Assembly (NCBI GenBank): GCA_013376995.1
Contig: JACAAZ010000004.1
Span: forward strand, 147,052-211,051
DNA: 64,000 bases
Source: Bacteroidota bacterium
Lineage (GTDB): Bacteria > Bacteroidota > Bacteroidia > Bacteroidales > UBA4417
Reading direction: 5' to 3'
Shown: piece after piece, positions 43,735-52,645 of the stretch
Numbering within the stretch: the first letter of the stretch is position 1
Layout: each line of letters begins with the position of its first letter
The notes under the pieces: generated by a model
Database searches by the model: none
What the model was told of the DNA's origin: nothing
Seen by the model: the letters and a program-made list of their open reading frames with translations, nothing else
Position numbers and translations under genes: made by a program

Positions 43735-45160
43735 CCTTCTTTTTTAAAAACGGAAATAGCCTCTCGAAAAATTGCCTGTACTTTTCAGCATCAAAGAGGG
43801 AAGAGTCTGTTACTGCCTTATAGGTAAGGAATACTCCTACAGGCAAAAAAACCAATGTTGATATCCACATTCCCTGCCATGCTTCAGTAACACCAGAACG
43901 GGCTGCTTTTTCACCGGTAAATGATATCACATGATATGCAACAAATAATAATACAGAAACAACAAGTGGCATACCGAGGCCCCCTTTTCGAATAATGGTT
44001 CCCAGAGGTGCGCCAATCAGGAATAATGCAAGACAGGCAAGAGAAAGTGTAAACTTCCGGTGCCATTCAATCTTGTACCTTGCCTGAAGTTCTGATGTTT
44101 CTTTAATTGTTTGCTCGCTAAACTCAAACGAACTCTTCATATTCCTGGCCAGGTTGAGTGCATTGTCAATTATTATTTTCTGGTCAGCAGGAGGCCGTCC
44201 CGTGAGAGGAGGAGTTACTGGTACAATTTTAGCCTTTTTCAACGATTGATCTGTAAGTTTTGCTTTGGCTAAAAAAGTGTAATAGCTTGTCAGGGAACGC
44301 TTAAGATCTAAGGCTTTTTTGTTAACTTCTTTAGATAGGGAGTCAGCTGAATAGGATAGTTGTTTTACATCAAGCATGTAATAGGCTGACCTGAAAAATT
44401 CATCGTTTGTCCTTGTCATTTTAAACTGGGACAAATCAAATTTGATGATCTCCTTTTGAAAACTTGTTCTCTCAAAGGGTCTTTTTTCCTGGGTGTTCCG
44501 CCCTACCTTTTCCTCGTAATTATTTCCGTTGAACATTGTAAGCAGAAGGAAATTGCCATCGGGGGTCTGTTCCATTCTTCCTGAATCAGCTATTGTAAGT
44601 TTATTATTGCCCTGGAACTTGGAGTGATCATAAATAATTATCTTTCGGAGAGTAACCTTATCAGGCTCTTTCTTGCCAACTTTCATGACAAATCCTTCAA
44701 GTCCAGAGTACCATATTCCTTCCCGTATATTGAAAGCCATCTTTTTTTGCCTTACATCGTAAAGAATCGTCCTGAATTTAAGGTTCGCATAAGGGAATAC
44801 AATGTTTGAATAATAGAAAGCTCCAACACTTACGAGAAAAGCAATGATGGCAAGCGGAGCCATAACTTTACGAAGAGAGATGCCCGCAGCTTTTATCGCC
44901 ACTAACTCATACCGTTCACCAAGGTTCCCAAATGTCATAAGGGATGAAAGTAGTATCGACAAAGGCAGCGCCATAGGAACGAAGGTGAAGGAAGCATAGA
45001 ATAGCAGCTGAGCTATTACATTCCATTCCAAGCCCTTACCAACCAGATCATCTACGTATCTCCAAAGAAACTGCATAAGCAGAACAAATACGGAGATAAA
45101 AAAAGTGGCAATGGCAGGCCCGATATAGGAGCGTAAAATGAGGAGATGTAGCTTCTTCAC
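43709..45160 (-). CDS. LptF/LptG family (YjgP/YjgQ) permease
   Basis: 483 aa. Three membrane helices at the N-terminus (about 12-35, 58-82, 100-122), a large periplasmic beta-jellyroll-like region (about 125-365), and three helices at the C-terminus (about 378-455). LptF/G pair with LptB2 to extract lipopolysaccharide and pass it to LptC. The start is GTG at 45160 (MKKLHLLILRSY). Only one LptF/G copy is present here, so which of the two it represents is undecided. It is the first gene of the minus-strand run with the glycosyltransferases. Confidence 0.9.
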   Translation of the reverse strand: MKKLHLLILRSYIGPAIATFFISVFVLLMQFLWRYVDDLVGKGLEWNVIAQLLFYASFTFVPMALPLSILLSSLMTFGNLGERYELVAIKAAGISLRKVMAPLAIIAFLVSVGAFYYSNIVFPYANLKFRTILYDVRQKKMAFNIREGIWYSGLEGFVMKVGKKEPDKVTLRKIIIYDHSKFQGNNKLTIADSGRMEQTPDGNFLLLTMFNGNNYEEKVGRNTQEKRPFERTSFQKEIIKFDLSQFKMTRTNDEFFRSAYYMLDVKQLSYSADSLSKEVNKKALDLKRSLTSYYTFLAKAKLTDQSLKKAKIVPVTPPLTGRPPADQKIIIDNALNLARNMKSSFEFSEQTIKETSELQARYKIEWHRKFTLSLACLALFLIGAPLGTIIRKGGLGMPLVVSVLLFVAYHVISFTGEKAARSGVTEAWQGMWISTLVFLPVGVFLTYKAVTDSSLFDAEKYRQFFERLFPFLKKKDANTGPLQ

Positions 45161-45180
45161 AATATTGGTTCTCTGGCTGG

Positions 45181-45188
45181 CAAAGGTA
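45181..45188 (-). promoter_or_regulatory. Candidate -7 element (TACCTTTG) for the lptF/G-like gene
   Basis: Matches TAnnTTTG 20 bp upstream of the GTG start. No -33 TTG at ideal spacing. Confidence 0.38.
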
Positions 45189-45290
45189 ACAATTTACCAC
45201 TTCGGGTTGTATGATGTCAAAGCATTGCAATTCTAACTGCTTTATCATGTGTGGCCCAGCCTTTCCTTTTCAGGTTTAGTTGAATTTTTT

Positions 45291-45298
45291 TACATTTG
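45291..45298 (+). promoter_or_regulatory. Candidate -7 element (TACATTTG) for the acetyltransferase-like gene
   Basis: Matches TAnnTTTG 22 bp upstream of the ATG at 45321, giving a short leader. It is divergent from the lptF/G candidate promoter about 100 bp away. Confidence 0.38.
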
Positions 45299-45320
45299 CT
45301 GACATTAAATATGATCAATA

Positions 45321-46526
45321 ATGTATTACAATTTAGTGGAGGTTGTTGATAAAAAGACGAGGGTACAGTTCCTGGAAGTGGCAAGGATCATTTATAAAGG
45401 CGATTCAAATTTTATTTGTCCGCTTGACAGTATAATTGAAGGAATATTTGATCCTGGGAAGAACCTCTATTTTAAACATGGAGAGGCTTCACGTTGGGTT
45501 TTGTTTGATGATAAGAACCAGTTAGTCGGTCGTGTTGCAGCCTTCATTAACCGGAAAAAGGCATTTTCTTTCCAGCAGCCTACCGGGGGGATGGGTTTTT
45601 TTGAATGCATTGATGACGAAGGAGCCGCAAGGATGCTGTTTGAAAGGTGCAAGACATGGCTGTCAGAGAGAGGAATGAAAGCAATGGATGGCCCCATTAA
45701 TTTTGGTGAAAACGATAATTTCTGGGGCCTGTTGATTGAAGGATTCATGCCTCAAAGTTTTGGTATGAATTATAATCCCCCTTACTACAAAAGGCTATTT
45801 GAGTCTTATGGATTTGGGCCTTATTTTGAACAGGTTACGAATCATCTCGACTTAAAAAAACCATTTCCAGAAAGATTTTGGAAAATAGCGGATTGGGTGA
45901 GGCAAAAACCCGAATATTCTTTCAAATCATTCAGCATTGATAAAGCTGATAGTTTTCTCGCTGATTTTAGGGAGATATACAATGATGCATGGCAATTCCA
46001 TGAAAATTTCACTCCTATAGAAGATGAGGCCCTGAAGCGAACTTTTGATGATCTTAGGCAAATCATGGTTCCGGATTTTATTTGGTTTGCCTATCATGAG
46101 AAAGAGCCAATTGCATTTGAAATCATGATACCGGATATTAACCAGCTTATTGTTCATTTTAACGGGAAACCTACAATTTTAAAGAAAATTAAGGTCTTTT
46201 TGCTTGGAGGCAAGAATATTTTTACGAGGTCAAGAATTACCATAATGGGCGTGAAGCCCAGGTACCAGAAATCGGGAATAGAATCAGCCCTTTTCTGGCA
46301 TATGGATAAAACCATGAAGAGATTCCCGAAATATACAGAGGTTGAATTGTCGTGGGTTGGAGATTTTAATCCTAAAATGAGAGCCATTCATGAGTCAGTG
46401 GGTGCTTCGTTTGCCAAAAAGCACATCACTTACAGGAAGTTATTTGATGAGAATGCGGGACCTGAGAGATCAACTATAATCCCTTTCAATACCCGAAATG
46501 TACTGAATAAAAGTGAAAATCTTTAG
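45321..46526 (+). CDS. GNAT-like N-acetyltransferase domain protein
   Basis: 401 aa, cytoplasmic, no signal peptide. The N-terminal half contains DKKTRVQFLEVARIIYKGD and LVGRVAAFINRKKAF, and the C-terminal half contains PIAFEIMIPDINQLI and GVKPRYQKSGIESALFWHMD, which resembles the acetyl-CoA pyrophosphate loop of GNAT enzymes. Similar Bacteroidota proteins are sometimes labelled GTP cyclohydrolase, but I see no motif for that. Substrate unknown. It stands as a single gene before the T9SS pair. Confidence 0.7.
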   Translation: MYYNLVEVVDKKTRVQFLEVARIIYKGDSNFICPLDSIIEGIFDPGKNLYFKHGEASRWVLFDDKNQLVGRVAAFINRKKAFSFQQPTGGMGFFECIDDEGAARMLFERCKTWLSERGMKAMDGPINFGENDNFWGLLIEGFMPQSFGMNYNPPYYKRLFESYGFGPYFEQVTNHLDLKKPFPERFWKIADWVRQKPEYSFKSFSIDKADSFLADFREIYNDAWQFHENFTPIEDEALKRTFDDLRQIMVPDFIWFAYHEKEPIAFEIMIPDINQLIVHFNGKPTILKKIKVFLLGGKNIFTRSRITIMGVKPRYQKSGIESALFWHMDKTMKRFPKYTEVELSWVGDFNPKMRAIHESVGASFAKKHITYRKLFDENAGPERSTIIPFNTRNVLNKSENL

Positions 46527-46556
46527 TTCGATTCTCAAAACCAAAAATTAAAGATG

Positions 46557-46564
46557 TACTTTTG
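46557..46564 (+). promoter_or_regulatory. Candidate -7 element (TACTTTTG) for the first T9SS cargo gene
   Basis: Matches TAnnTTTG 40 bp upstream of the ATG. No -33 TTG at ideal spacing. Confidence 0.38.
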
Positions 46565-46604
46565 ATTTGCGAAATCCACTCAAACTCTAATTCAATACAA
46601 TGCC

Positions 46605-48461
46605 ATGAAAAAATCGTTACTTCTTTTGTTTTCAGTGATTGCCATTTTTACATACGGGCAGAGAAAGGTTGCCATTCCTCCTCCTATGCGTAGTTATATG
46701 GTAACCAAACCAGTAGCAAAGGCTATCAAAGAATCTGATAATTTGTTGCAGACTGCCAATCCTTATGTTGCCAACAGGTATGAATATGTTAGCGAGACAG
46801 AGATTGGACAAACGGTATACGATCTTCAATCCAACACGGGGTCACCCTCCGGGAGGTCTTATCTTTATCCTGATGGAAAAATGGCAGCTGTATGGACACG
46901 AGGTATGACTGCAACCGCCTATAATGACAGGGGAACAGGGTATAACTTTTTCGACGGAACCGCCTGGGGTCCTGAACCAACAACCAGAGTTGAAACTCAA
47001 AGGGCAGGTTGGCCAGGCTATGCTCCTGCTGGCCCAAACGGTGAAATCATTACGGCTCATCATAATACTGCTGGCTTGATTGTCAACAGAAGAACCAACC
47101 GGAATTCCGGAACCTGGACTCAGAATATCCTCGCCGGACCAACAGGCGCAGTTGATATTTCCTGGCCACGTATTGTTTCTTCGGGGGCTAATCATGATAC
47201 AGTCCATATAATAGCCACAACCTATTCAAAGTATATGGGTCAGAACCTGGCTTTACTATACTACCGTTCAAATGATGCAGGTGCAACCTGGAGTACCAAG
47301 GCCTATATTAATCCTGCAATGGATTCAACCCATTATGTTGGATTCAGTGGTGACTCTTATGTCCTTGCTGAACCTTATGGCAGCAACATAGCTTTCCTGG
47401 TTGCAGATAGCCAGTTGGACATGTTTATTATGAAATCAAGCGATAATGGAACTACCTGGACCAAGAACGTTATCTGGGAACATCCTTATCCAATGCTTGA
47501 TGTTACCACAACTGCCACTGATACAATTTATGCACCTGATGGAGCTGCCCATATGTCATTTGACAAAAACGGAAAACTCCATGTAGTTTTTGGCGTTTAC
47601 AGGGTATTGTTCAATGGTGACGGTACTTACTCATACTGGCCCGGCTTATCCGGCATAGGCTATTGGGATGAAGATATGCCTACCTATACCGGAGGAGATC
47701 AGAAAAATATATTGAATCCTGATTCACTTGATGCCCAAAACAAACTCGTTGGCTATTACTACATTGATTGGAATGGAAATGGCACTCTCGATTATGTAAG
47801 TCCAATGGATTATGGTGACTATGGTATAGGTTGGGCTAGTATGCCTCAGATTGCATTTGACGACAATAACAATGCAGTTTTACTTTTCTCCAGCATCACT
47901 GAGAATTTTGATAATGGTACCCAACAGTACAGGCACATTTGGGCCAGAGCTTCAAGTGACAATGCACAGACCTGGGGTCAGACTGTTGACCTTGACAGTG
48001 ATCCGGTTCACACATTTGATGAATGCGTTTTCCCTACAATTGCCCAAAAGGGCGACGGACAGAACTGGTATTTTGCCTATCAATATGATAATGAACCAGG
48101 ACTCGCTGTTCGTGGTGACCTGGATGCACCCGGACCAAATTACATTAACTATTTCTCGGTTTCTACTCTTCTTAATGATGTGAAACCTATGAATAAGGTT
48201 GAGTCTGTAACTGTTTCCCAATGTTATCCTAATCCTTTTGCTGGAACAACTTCAGTAGATATTAACCTTCCGAAGGCTGCGCAGGTGAGTTATACTGTAT
48301 GTTCCGTTTCAGGTGTTCAGTTCATGTCTGCAGAACTTGGACAAATGTCATCAGGCCGCCACCTACTTGCAATTGATGGCACGAAACTGAGCAGTAATAT
48401 TTACTTCCTGACCTTGAACATTGGCGGACAGCAAATAGTTCGCAAGATTGTTGTTAAATAG
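46605..48461 (+). CDS. T9SS-exported propeller-like protein with Asp-box motifs
   Basis: 618 aa. Signal peptide (about 1-18, ending TYG), a long beta-rich region, and a type A T9SS sorting domain at about 540-618 (CYPNPFAGTTSVDI, ending GQQIVRKIVVK). Two Asp-box/BNR motifs, SNDAGATWS and SSDNGTTWT, point to a sialidase-type beta-propeller fold, though no sialidase active site can be assigned. A segment DWNGNGTLDYV (near 387) matches the spacing of an EF-hand-like calcium loop. Expected at the surface or secreted. It has a close paralogue directly downstream. Confidence 0.88.
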   Translation: MKKSLLLLFSVIAIFTYGQRKVAIPPPMRSYMVTKPVAKAIKESDNLLQTANPYVANRYEYVSETEIGQTVYDLQSNTGSPSGRSYLYPDGKMAAVWTRGMTATAYNDRGTGYNFFDGTAWGPEPTTRVETQRAGWPGYAPAGPNGEIITAHHNTAGLIVNRRTNRNSGTWTQNILAGPTGAVDISWPRIVSSGANHDTVHIIATTYSKYMGQNLALLYYRSNDAGATWSTKAYINPAMDSTHYVGFSGDSYVLAEPYGSNIAFLVADSQLDMFIMKSSDNGTTWTKNVIWEHPYPMLDVTTTATDTIYAPDGAAHMSFDKNGKLHVVFGVYRVLFNGDGTYSYWPGLSGIGYWDEDMPTYTGGDQKNILNPDSLDAQNKLVGYYYIDWNGNGTLDYVSPMDYGDYGIGWASMPQIAFDDNNNAVLLFSSITENFDNGTQQYRHIWARASSDNAQTWGQTVDLDSDPVHTFDECVFPTIAQKGDGQNWYFAYQYDNEPGLAVRGDLDAPGPNYINYFSVSTLLNDVKPMNKVESVTVSQCYPNPFAGTTSVDINLPKAAQVSYTVCSVSGVQFMSAELGQMSSGRHLLAIDGTKLSSNIYFLTLNIGGQQIVRKIVVK

Positions 48462-48473
48462 GCTAAATATATT

Positions 48474-48511
48474 ATCAGGCTGTTGGGTTTCAGCAGCCTG
48501 ATATTTTTTTC
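48474..48511 (+). terminator. Terminator between the two T9SS cargo genes
   Basis: A 12-bp stem ATCAGGCTGTTG/CAGCAGCCTGAT with one G-U pair, 5-nt loop, then seven T. It separates the two paralogues, so each has its own transcript. Confidence 0.88.
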
Positions 48512-48541
48512 TCATATACCGGATTTGCACCTTTTTATTAC

Positions 48542-48549
48542 TAATTTTG
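48542..48549 (+). promoter_or_regulatory. Candidate -7 element (TAATTTTG) for the second T9SS cargo gene
   Basis: Matches TAnnTTTG 62 bp upstream of the ATG and just after the terminator. A TTTG at 48524-48527 is only 14 bp upstream, shorter than usual. Confidence 0.4.
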
Positions 48550-48611
48550 TAAGTCATTCACCAGAAAAGAAATTCATCCATACTTAATGTTAAACGCTAA
48601 ATAAGAAAAAA

Positions 48612-50492
48612 ATGAAAAAAGGGTTACTCTTGTTAATCGTTCTTGCGTTCGGTCTTGGGACTTTTGCGCAACAACGTGTTGCTGTTCCTCAGGCTATGCG
48701 GAATGTAAAGTACACAAAGAAGATCGGAGCCGTGACTGAAACTACTAACCAAAACACAAGCGTTGTTATTCGTGATGCTTCTGTCTATGGTTGGCCGGAA
48801 GAGGAATATGGTCAGACAATTTATGACCTTCAGTCTAATGGATCATCACCATATGGTAGGGTCATCAGGTTTGCTGACGGTTCATTCAGTGCTGTTTACA
48901 CCAGGGGAACTGGTCCAACAGCTTATAACGACCGTGGAACCGGGTACAATTACAATGATGGTACTTCCTGGGGAACCGAACCAACAGGTCGTATTGAATC
49001 AGTAAGGTGCGGCTGGCCTTCCATTGCTCAACTTGGTGCTTCCGGGGAAGCTGTTGTTTCGCATCGCAGCGGTACTACTCCTCTCAGGTTTAGCTCAAGA
49101 AGTGCCAAGGGTACAGGCACATGGGCCCAATCAGATATTACCCCTCCTACTGGTGCTTCTGGTTTGCTTTGGCCGCGCATGGTCAGCGGTGGAACGGATC
49201 ACAATACTCTTCACGTTATTGCCCTTACTGCACCAACTGCCAATGGCGGAACCGTCTATAACGGGCAGGATGGCGCTATTGTTTACACTAAATCTACAGA
49301 TGGTGGAGCAACCTGGACTACTCCTACCGTTCTCCCGGGATTAGGCGCTGCTGATTATGTTGCATTTGGCGGAGATAATTATGAATTTGCTGAACCACAG
49401 GGCAATAATGTCGCTTTTGCACTGGTTGACAATTCTAATGACCTGGTTGTTATGAGGTCAACTGATGATGGTACTACATGGACCAAGACTATTGTATGGG
49501 CAAATCCTTACCCACATCTTGATCCTGCTACTACTGCTACTGATACACTCTATGCACCTGATGCTACTGTAAGTCTTGCATTTGACAACACAGGCAAACT
49601 GCATATGGCTTTTGGTGTATACAGGTTATTTTTCACTGGAACTGGCTCATATTCCTATTATCCGGGATTGTCTGGGATTGCATATTGGAATGAAGATCTT
49701 CCAACGTATACCGGTGGTGATCAAATGAACATCCTGAATCCTGATTCATTGGATGCCCATGGCCTTCAGATAGGATATTACAATATCGACTGGAATGGAA
49801 ACGGTTTACTGGATTATGTTAATCCATTCGACTATGGAGATTATGGTGTTGCTTGGGCAAGTATGCCTCAGATCGCATTCGATGAAAATAACAACTTGAT
49901 TTTTATCTATTCGTCGATAACTGAGAACTTTGATAACGGTACTCAACAATACAGGCATATCTGGTGCCGCGCTGCCAGCAACGTAGGTAATCCTGCCGAA
50001 TACTGGGGACCTATAAGTGATTTATCTGATGATCCAATCCATACTTTTGATGAGTGTGTATTCCCATCACTTTGTGCTAACTCTGACGCAACTGCATGGT
50101 ATTTTACATACCAGCTTGATAATGAACCAGGTCTTGCAGTTCGTGGCGATTTAGATCCCCCCGGAGATAATTATATGAATTTCTACCATATTTCAAAACT
50201 CCTCAATAAGGTAAATGATCCTAAGGCAGTTTCCGGGCTGGATGTTTCTGATAACTATCCAAACCCAGTCAGTGGAGTTACCACTATTGATGTTACAATG
50301 CCAAAGGCTGCCCAGGTAATTGTGAATATTCACAACCTCACCGGCCAGCAGGTTAGCAGTGTGAATTATGGAGTTCAAACCGCAGGAATTCACAAACTGA
50401 ACATTGATGCCAGCAAACTTGCAAGTGGAGTATATTTCTACACTGTAAATGTTGGACAACAGAATGTAACCAAGAAAATGGTTGTGAAATAG
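48612..50492 (+). CDS. T9SS-exported propeller-like protein, paralogue of the preceding gene
   Basis: 626 aa. Signal peptide (about 1-19, ending TFAQ), Asp-box motifs STDGGATWT and STDDGTTWT, a calcium-loop-like DWNGNGLLDYV, and a T9SS type A domain (YPNPVSGVTTIDV, ending NVTKKMVVK). Long stretches match the upstream gene almost exactly (for example FDNGTQQYRHIW, DEPGLAVRGDLD-like NEPGLAVRGDLD, PTYTGGDQ, NPDSLDA), so the pair is a tandem duplication. The N-terminal 50 residues differ most. Function unknown. Confidence 0.88.
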   Translation: MKKGLLLLIVLAFGLGTFAQQRVAVPQAMRNVKYTKKIGAVTETTNQNTSVVIRDASVYGWPEEEYGQTIYDLQSNGSSPYGRVIRFADGSFSAVYTRGTGPTAYNDRGTGYNYNDGTSWGTEPTGRIESVRCGWPSIAQLGASGEAVVSHRSGTTPLRFSSRSAKGTGTWAQSDITPPTGASGLLWPRMVSGGTDHNTLHVIALTAPTANGGTVYNGQDGAIVYTKSTDGGATWTTPTVLPGLGAADYVAFGGDNYEFAEPQGNNVAFALVDNSNDLVVMRSTDDGTTWTKTIVWANPYPHLDPATTATDTLYAPDATVSLAFDNTGKLHMAFGVYRLFFTGTGSYSYYPGLSGIAYWNEDLPTYTGGDQMNILNPDSLDAHGLQIGYYNIDWNGNGLLDYVNPFDYGDYGVAWASMPQIAFDENNNLIFIYSSITENFDNGTQQYRHIWCRAASNVGNPAEYWGPISDLSDDPIHTFDECVFPSLCANSDATAWYFTYQLDNEPGLAVRGDLDPPGDNYMNFYHISKLLNKVNDPKAVSGLDVSDNYPNPVSGVTTIDVTMPKAAQVIVNIHNLTGQQVSSVNYGVQTAGIHKLNIDASKLASGVYFYTVNVGQQNVTKKMVVK

Positions 50493-50531
50493 CTTCCTAT
50501 TCAAAGGTTTGTTCTATAAACCTATATAATG

Positions 50532-50568
50532 GAAATCCCGGCAGTTTTTTTGCCGGGATTTCTTTTTT
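50532..50568 (+). terminator. Terminator after the second T9SS cargo gene
   Basis: A 12-bp stem GAAATCCCGGCA/TGCCGGGATTTC around GTTTTTT, followed by six T. Confidence 0.92.
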
Positions 50569-50638
50569 ATAGCCTATTATTTTCTTAGTCAATTTTTCTC
50601 TTTAATATAACAATCTTCTGAATATATGTAGCTTTTTA

Positions 50639-50646
50639 TATCTTTG
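50639..50646 (+). promoter_or_regulatory. Candidate -7 element (TATCTTTG) for ccmBCDE
   Basis: Matches TAnnTTTG 18 bp upstream of the ccmB ATG, implying a very short leader. No exact -33 TTG; TTCTG lies 18 bp upstream. Confidence 0.42.
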
Positions 50647-50664
50647 TAGCGGAAATTCTTAAGC

Positions 50665-51324
50665 ATGCTATTTGAAGAAGTAAAATACCTTGTATCGAAG
50701 GATGTACGGCTTGAATTGAAGCAACGATACGCATTCAATGGCATACTGTTATATGTGGTATCAACCATCTTTGTTTGCTATTTATCTTTTTCCAGGATAA
50801 TTGAGGGTGATACCTGGAATGCACTTTTTTGGATCATCATGCTTTTTGCCGCGGTTAACGCCGTGTCAAAGAGTTTTGTCCAGGAAAGTATCAACAGGCA
50901 ATTATACTACTACACCCTGGCAAGTCCGCAGGCAATTATTCTATCTAAGGTCATTTACAATACCTTGTTGATGTGGATATTGTCAGTGCTATGCCTGGGA
51001 GTGTTCTCAGCGTTGATGGGTAGTTTTATAACCAATTACCTGTTGTTTACAGTTGCTCTTCTTTTTGGCAGTATGGGTTTCTCGGCTGTACTTACTATGA
51101 TAGCGGCCATTGCTTCCAGAACCAATAACAATTTTGCCCTGATGGCAATACTAAGCTTTCCAATACTGCTGCCTTTCCTGCTCGTATTGATGCAGGTGTC
51201 GAATTCTGCAATCAGTGGTGGTACACTTGAAGAAAATGCCAGGTATATAGCTGCTGTTTTTGTGCTTGATGGAATTGTGATTGCCCTGGCGTTTGTTCTG
51301 TTTCCTTACTTGTGGCGTGATTAA
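50665..51324 (+). CDS. ccmB: Cytochrome c maturation ABC-type permease CcmB
   Basis: 219 aa with six hydrophobic segments. It starts MLFEEVKYLVSKDVRLELKQR, the family N-terminus, and contains VQESINRQLYYYTLASP and SNSAISGG. CcmB works with the ATPase CcmA to drive release of heme-loaded CcmE from CcmC. The ATPase gene ccmA is not adjacent and not in the window. First gene of ccmB-ccmC-ccmD-ccmE. Confidence 0.9.
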   Translation: MLFEEVKYLVSKDVRLELKQRYAFNGILLYVVSTIFVCYLSFSRIIEGDTWNALFWIIMLFAAVNAVSKSFVQESINRQLYYYTLASPQAIILSKVIYNTLLMWILSVLCLGVFSALMGSFITNYLLFTVALLFGSMGFSAVLTMIAAIASRTNNNFALMAILSFPILLPFLLVLMQVSNSAISGGTLEENARYIAAVFVLDGIVIALAFVLFPYLWRD

Positions 51325-51354
51325 TTGAATAATTTGGACTAGATACTAAAAGAT

Positions 51355-52035
51355 ATGGGATTTACTTTCAAGAATGATTGGTGGAAATTTTTGGGACTTG
51401 CTTTGATAATGTATAGTGTCATTGCCGGATTCCTGATAAAAGTCCCTGATCTTGACATGATACATCAATCCATCCGAAACCTGTTCTTCCATGTTGTGAT
51501 GTGGTTTTCCATGATGGTGATGTTCATCATCGGAGTTATAAGCAGTATCCGCTACCTTTCGGCTTTTGACATGAAATTCGACAGGCTAGCGGCTCAAGCA
51601 GTTAATATCGGACTGTTGTTTGGAATGTTGGGAATTGTAACCGGGATGGAATGGGCAAAATTCACCTGGGGTACACCCTGGACAAACGACCCTCAGTTAA
51701 ACGGAGCTGCTGTAACTATCCTTGCTTACTTTGCATACCTTGTTTTAAGGAGTTCGCTGGATGAAGATCAAAAACGTGCACGTATTGCTGCAGTATATAA
51801 CATTTTCGCTTTCGTATTGCTGATAGTATTTATCGGCATCCTTCCAAGGATTGCCAATAACTCATTACATCCTGCAGCAGGTGGTAATGCTTCCACCATG
51901 GCAACCCTTGATAATTCACTCCGCATTGTTTTTTACCCTGCCATTATTGGCTGGATATTAATAGGTTGCTGGATAATCCAGATCAGGCTGCGACTTGCTG
52001 ATGTAAGGCATAGGCTGCTTGAAATGGGAGATTAA
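51355..52035 (+). CDS. ccmC: Heme-handling protein CcmC (CcsA/CcmC family)
   Basis: A 226-aa, six-helix membrane protein. The tryptophan-rich heme-handling motif appears as W105-G-T-P-W109-T-N-D112, and the flanking heme-ligand histidines are H46 (FFHVVMW) and H172 (NSLHP). It attaches heme to CcmE at the outer face of the inner membrane. It starts 30 bp after ccmB. Confidence 0.92.
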   Translation: MGFTFKNDWWKFLGLALIMYSVIAGFLIKVPDLDMIHQSIRNLFFHVVMWFSMMVMFIIGVISSIRYLSAFDMKFDRLAAQAVNIGLLFGMLGIVTGMEWAKFTWGTPWTNDPQLNGAAVTILAYFAYLVLRSSLDEDQKRARIAAVYNIFAFVLLIVFIGILPRIANNSLHPAAGGNASTMATLDNSLRIVFYPAIIGWILIGCWIIQIRLRLADVRHRLLEMGD

Positions 52036-52085
52036 AAGATCCTTTTTGAGAACAAACCATTCTAATCAATTGTTAAGTTTTAGTC

Positions 52086-52229
52086 ATGATAGAATCGAAA
52101 CTTTTTGTAGTAGTTATAGTTCTGGCAACTGTATTTGCAGGGATTGCCGGCTACCTGGTATTTCTTGACCTCAAAACCCGTAAACTCGAAAAACAACTTA
52201 AAGAAAAAGAACTCAACAGAAAGCCATGA
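52086..52229 (+). CDS. ccmD: CcmD-like small membrane protein
   Basis: 47 aa. One membrane helix (about 6-28) followed by a charged tail rich in Lys and Glu (LDLKTRKLEKQLKEKE). Size, topology and position between ccmC and ccmE match CcmD, which helps release holo-CcmE. Its TGA overlaps the ccmE ATG (ATGA at 52226-52229), a sign of translational coupling. Confidence 0.82.
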   Translation: MIESKLFVVVIVLATVFAGIAGYLVFLDLKTRKLEKQLKEKELNRKP

Positions 52230-52645
52230 AGAAGTCTCATATAGTAATCATTATTTTTGTAGTTGTTGCCATTGGAGTGGTTATCAGCCTTTTCATGAAC
52301 ATCAGCACATACAGTAATTTTACAAAAGCTGCCAGGAACCAGGGAAAGGATTTTCAAATCATTGGAAAGCTTGATAAAAGTAAGCCAATCATTTACGACG
52401 CAAAATTCAATCCCAACGAGTTCTCGTTTTTTATGTCAGATGAAAAAGGGCTTGTTAAGAAGGTTATTTATAGCGGGGCAAAACCACAGGATTTTGAGAA
52501 ACCTGCCCAGTTGGTTGTAATCGGCTGCATGTCGGGTGATTCGGTATTTAAAGCAAAAAGCCTTTTGATGCAGTGCCCGTCAAAGTATAACGATAAGAAG
52601 AAGCCAGAATCTTACGGCAAGAAGGAATTTGATGGCAAGGGATAA
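52226..52645 (+). CDS. ccmE: Heme chaperone CcmE, C-type (CxxxY)
   Basis: 139 aa. N-terminal membrane anchor (about 5-24) and an OB-fold domain. The heme-attachment residue of E. coli CcmE is His in HxxxY; here the same place reads C117-P-S-K-Y121, the CxxxY form known from some Deltaproteobacteria and archaea. Heme would be carried through a cysteine. Last gene of the ccmBCDE run; ccmA, ccmF and ccmH are not seen. Confidence 0.88.
   Translation: MKKSHIVIIIFVVVAIGVVISLFMNISTYSNFTKAARNQGKDFQIIGKLDKSKPIIYDAKFNPNEFSFFMSDEKGLVKKVIYSGAKPQDFEKPAQLVVIGCMSGDSVFKAKSLLMQCPSKYNDKKKPESYGKKEFDGKG

Noticed and set aside
45321-46526. GTP cyclohydrolase
   Set aside because: A label I recall for similar proteins, but no cyclohydrolase zinc or active-site motif is present; the GNAT-like loop fits better.
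46842-47207. 121-codon minus-strand frame within the first T9SS cargo gene
   Set aside because: Antisense shadow; the plus-strand protein is strongly supported by its paralogue.
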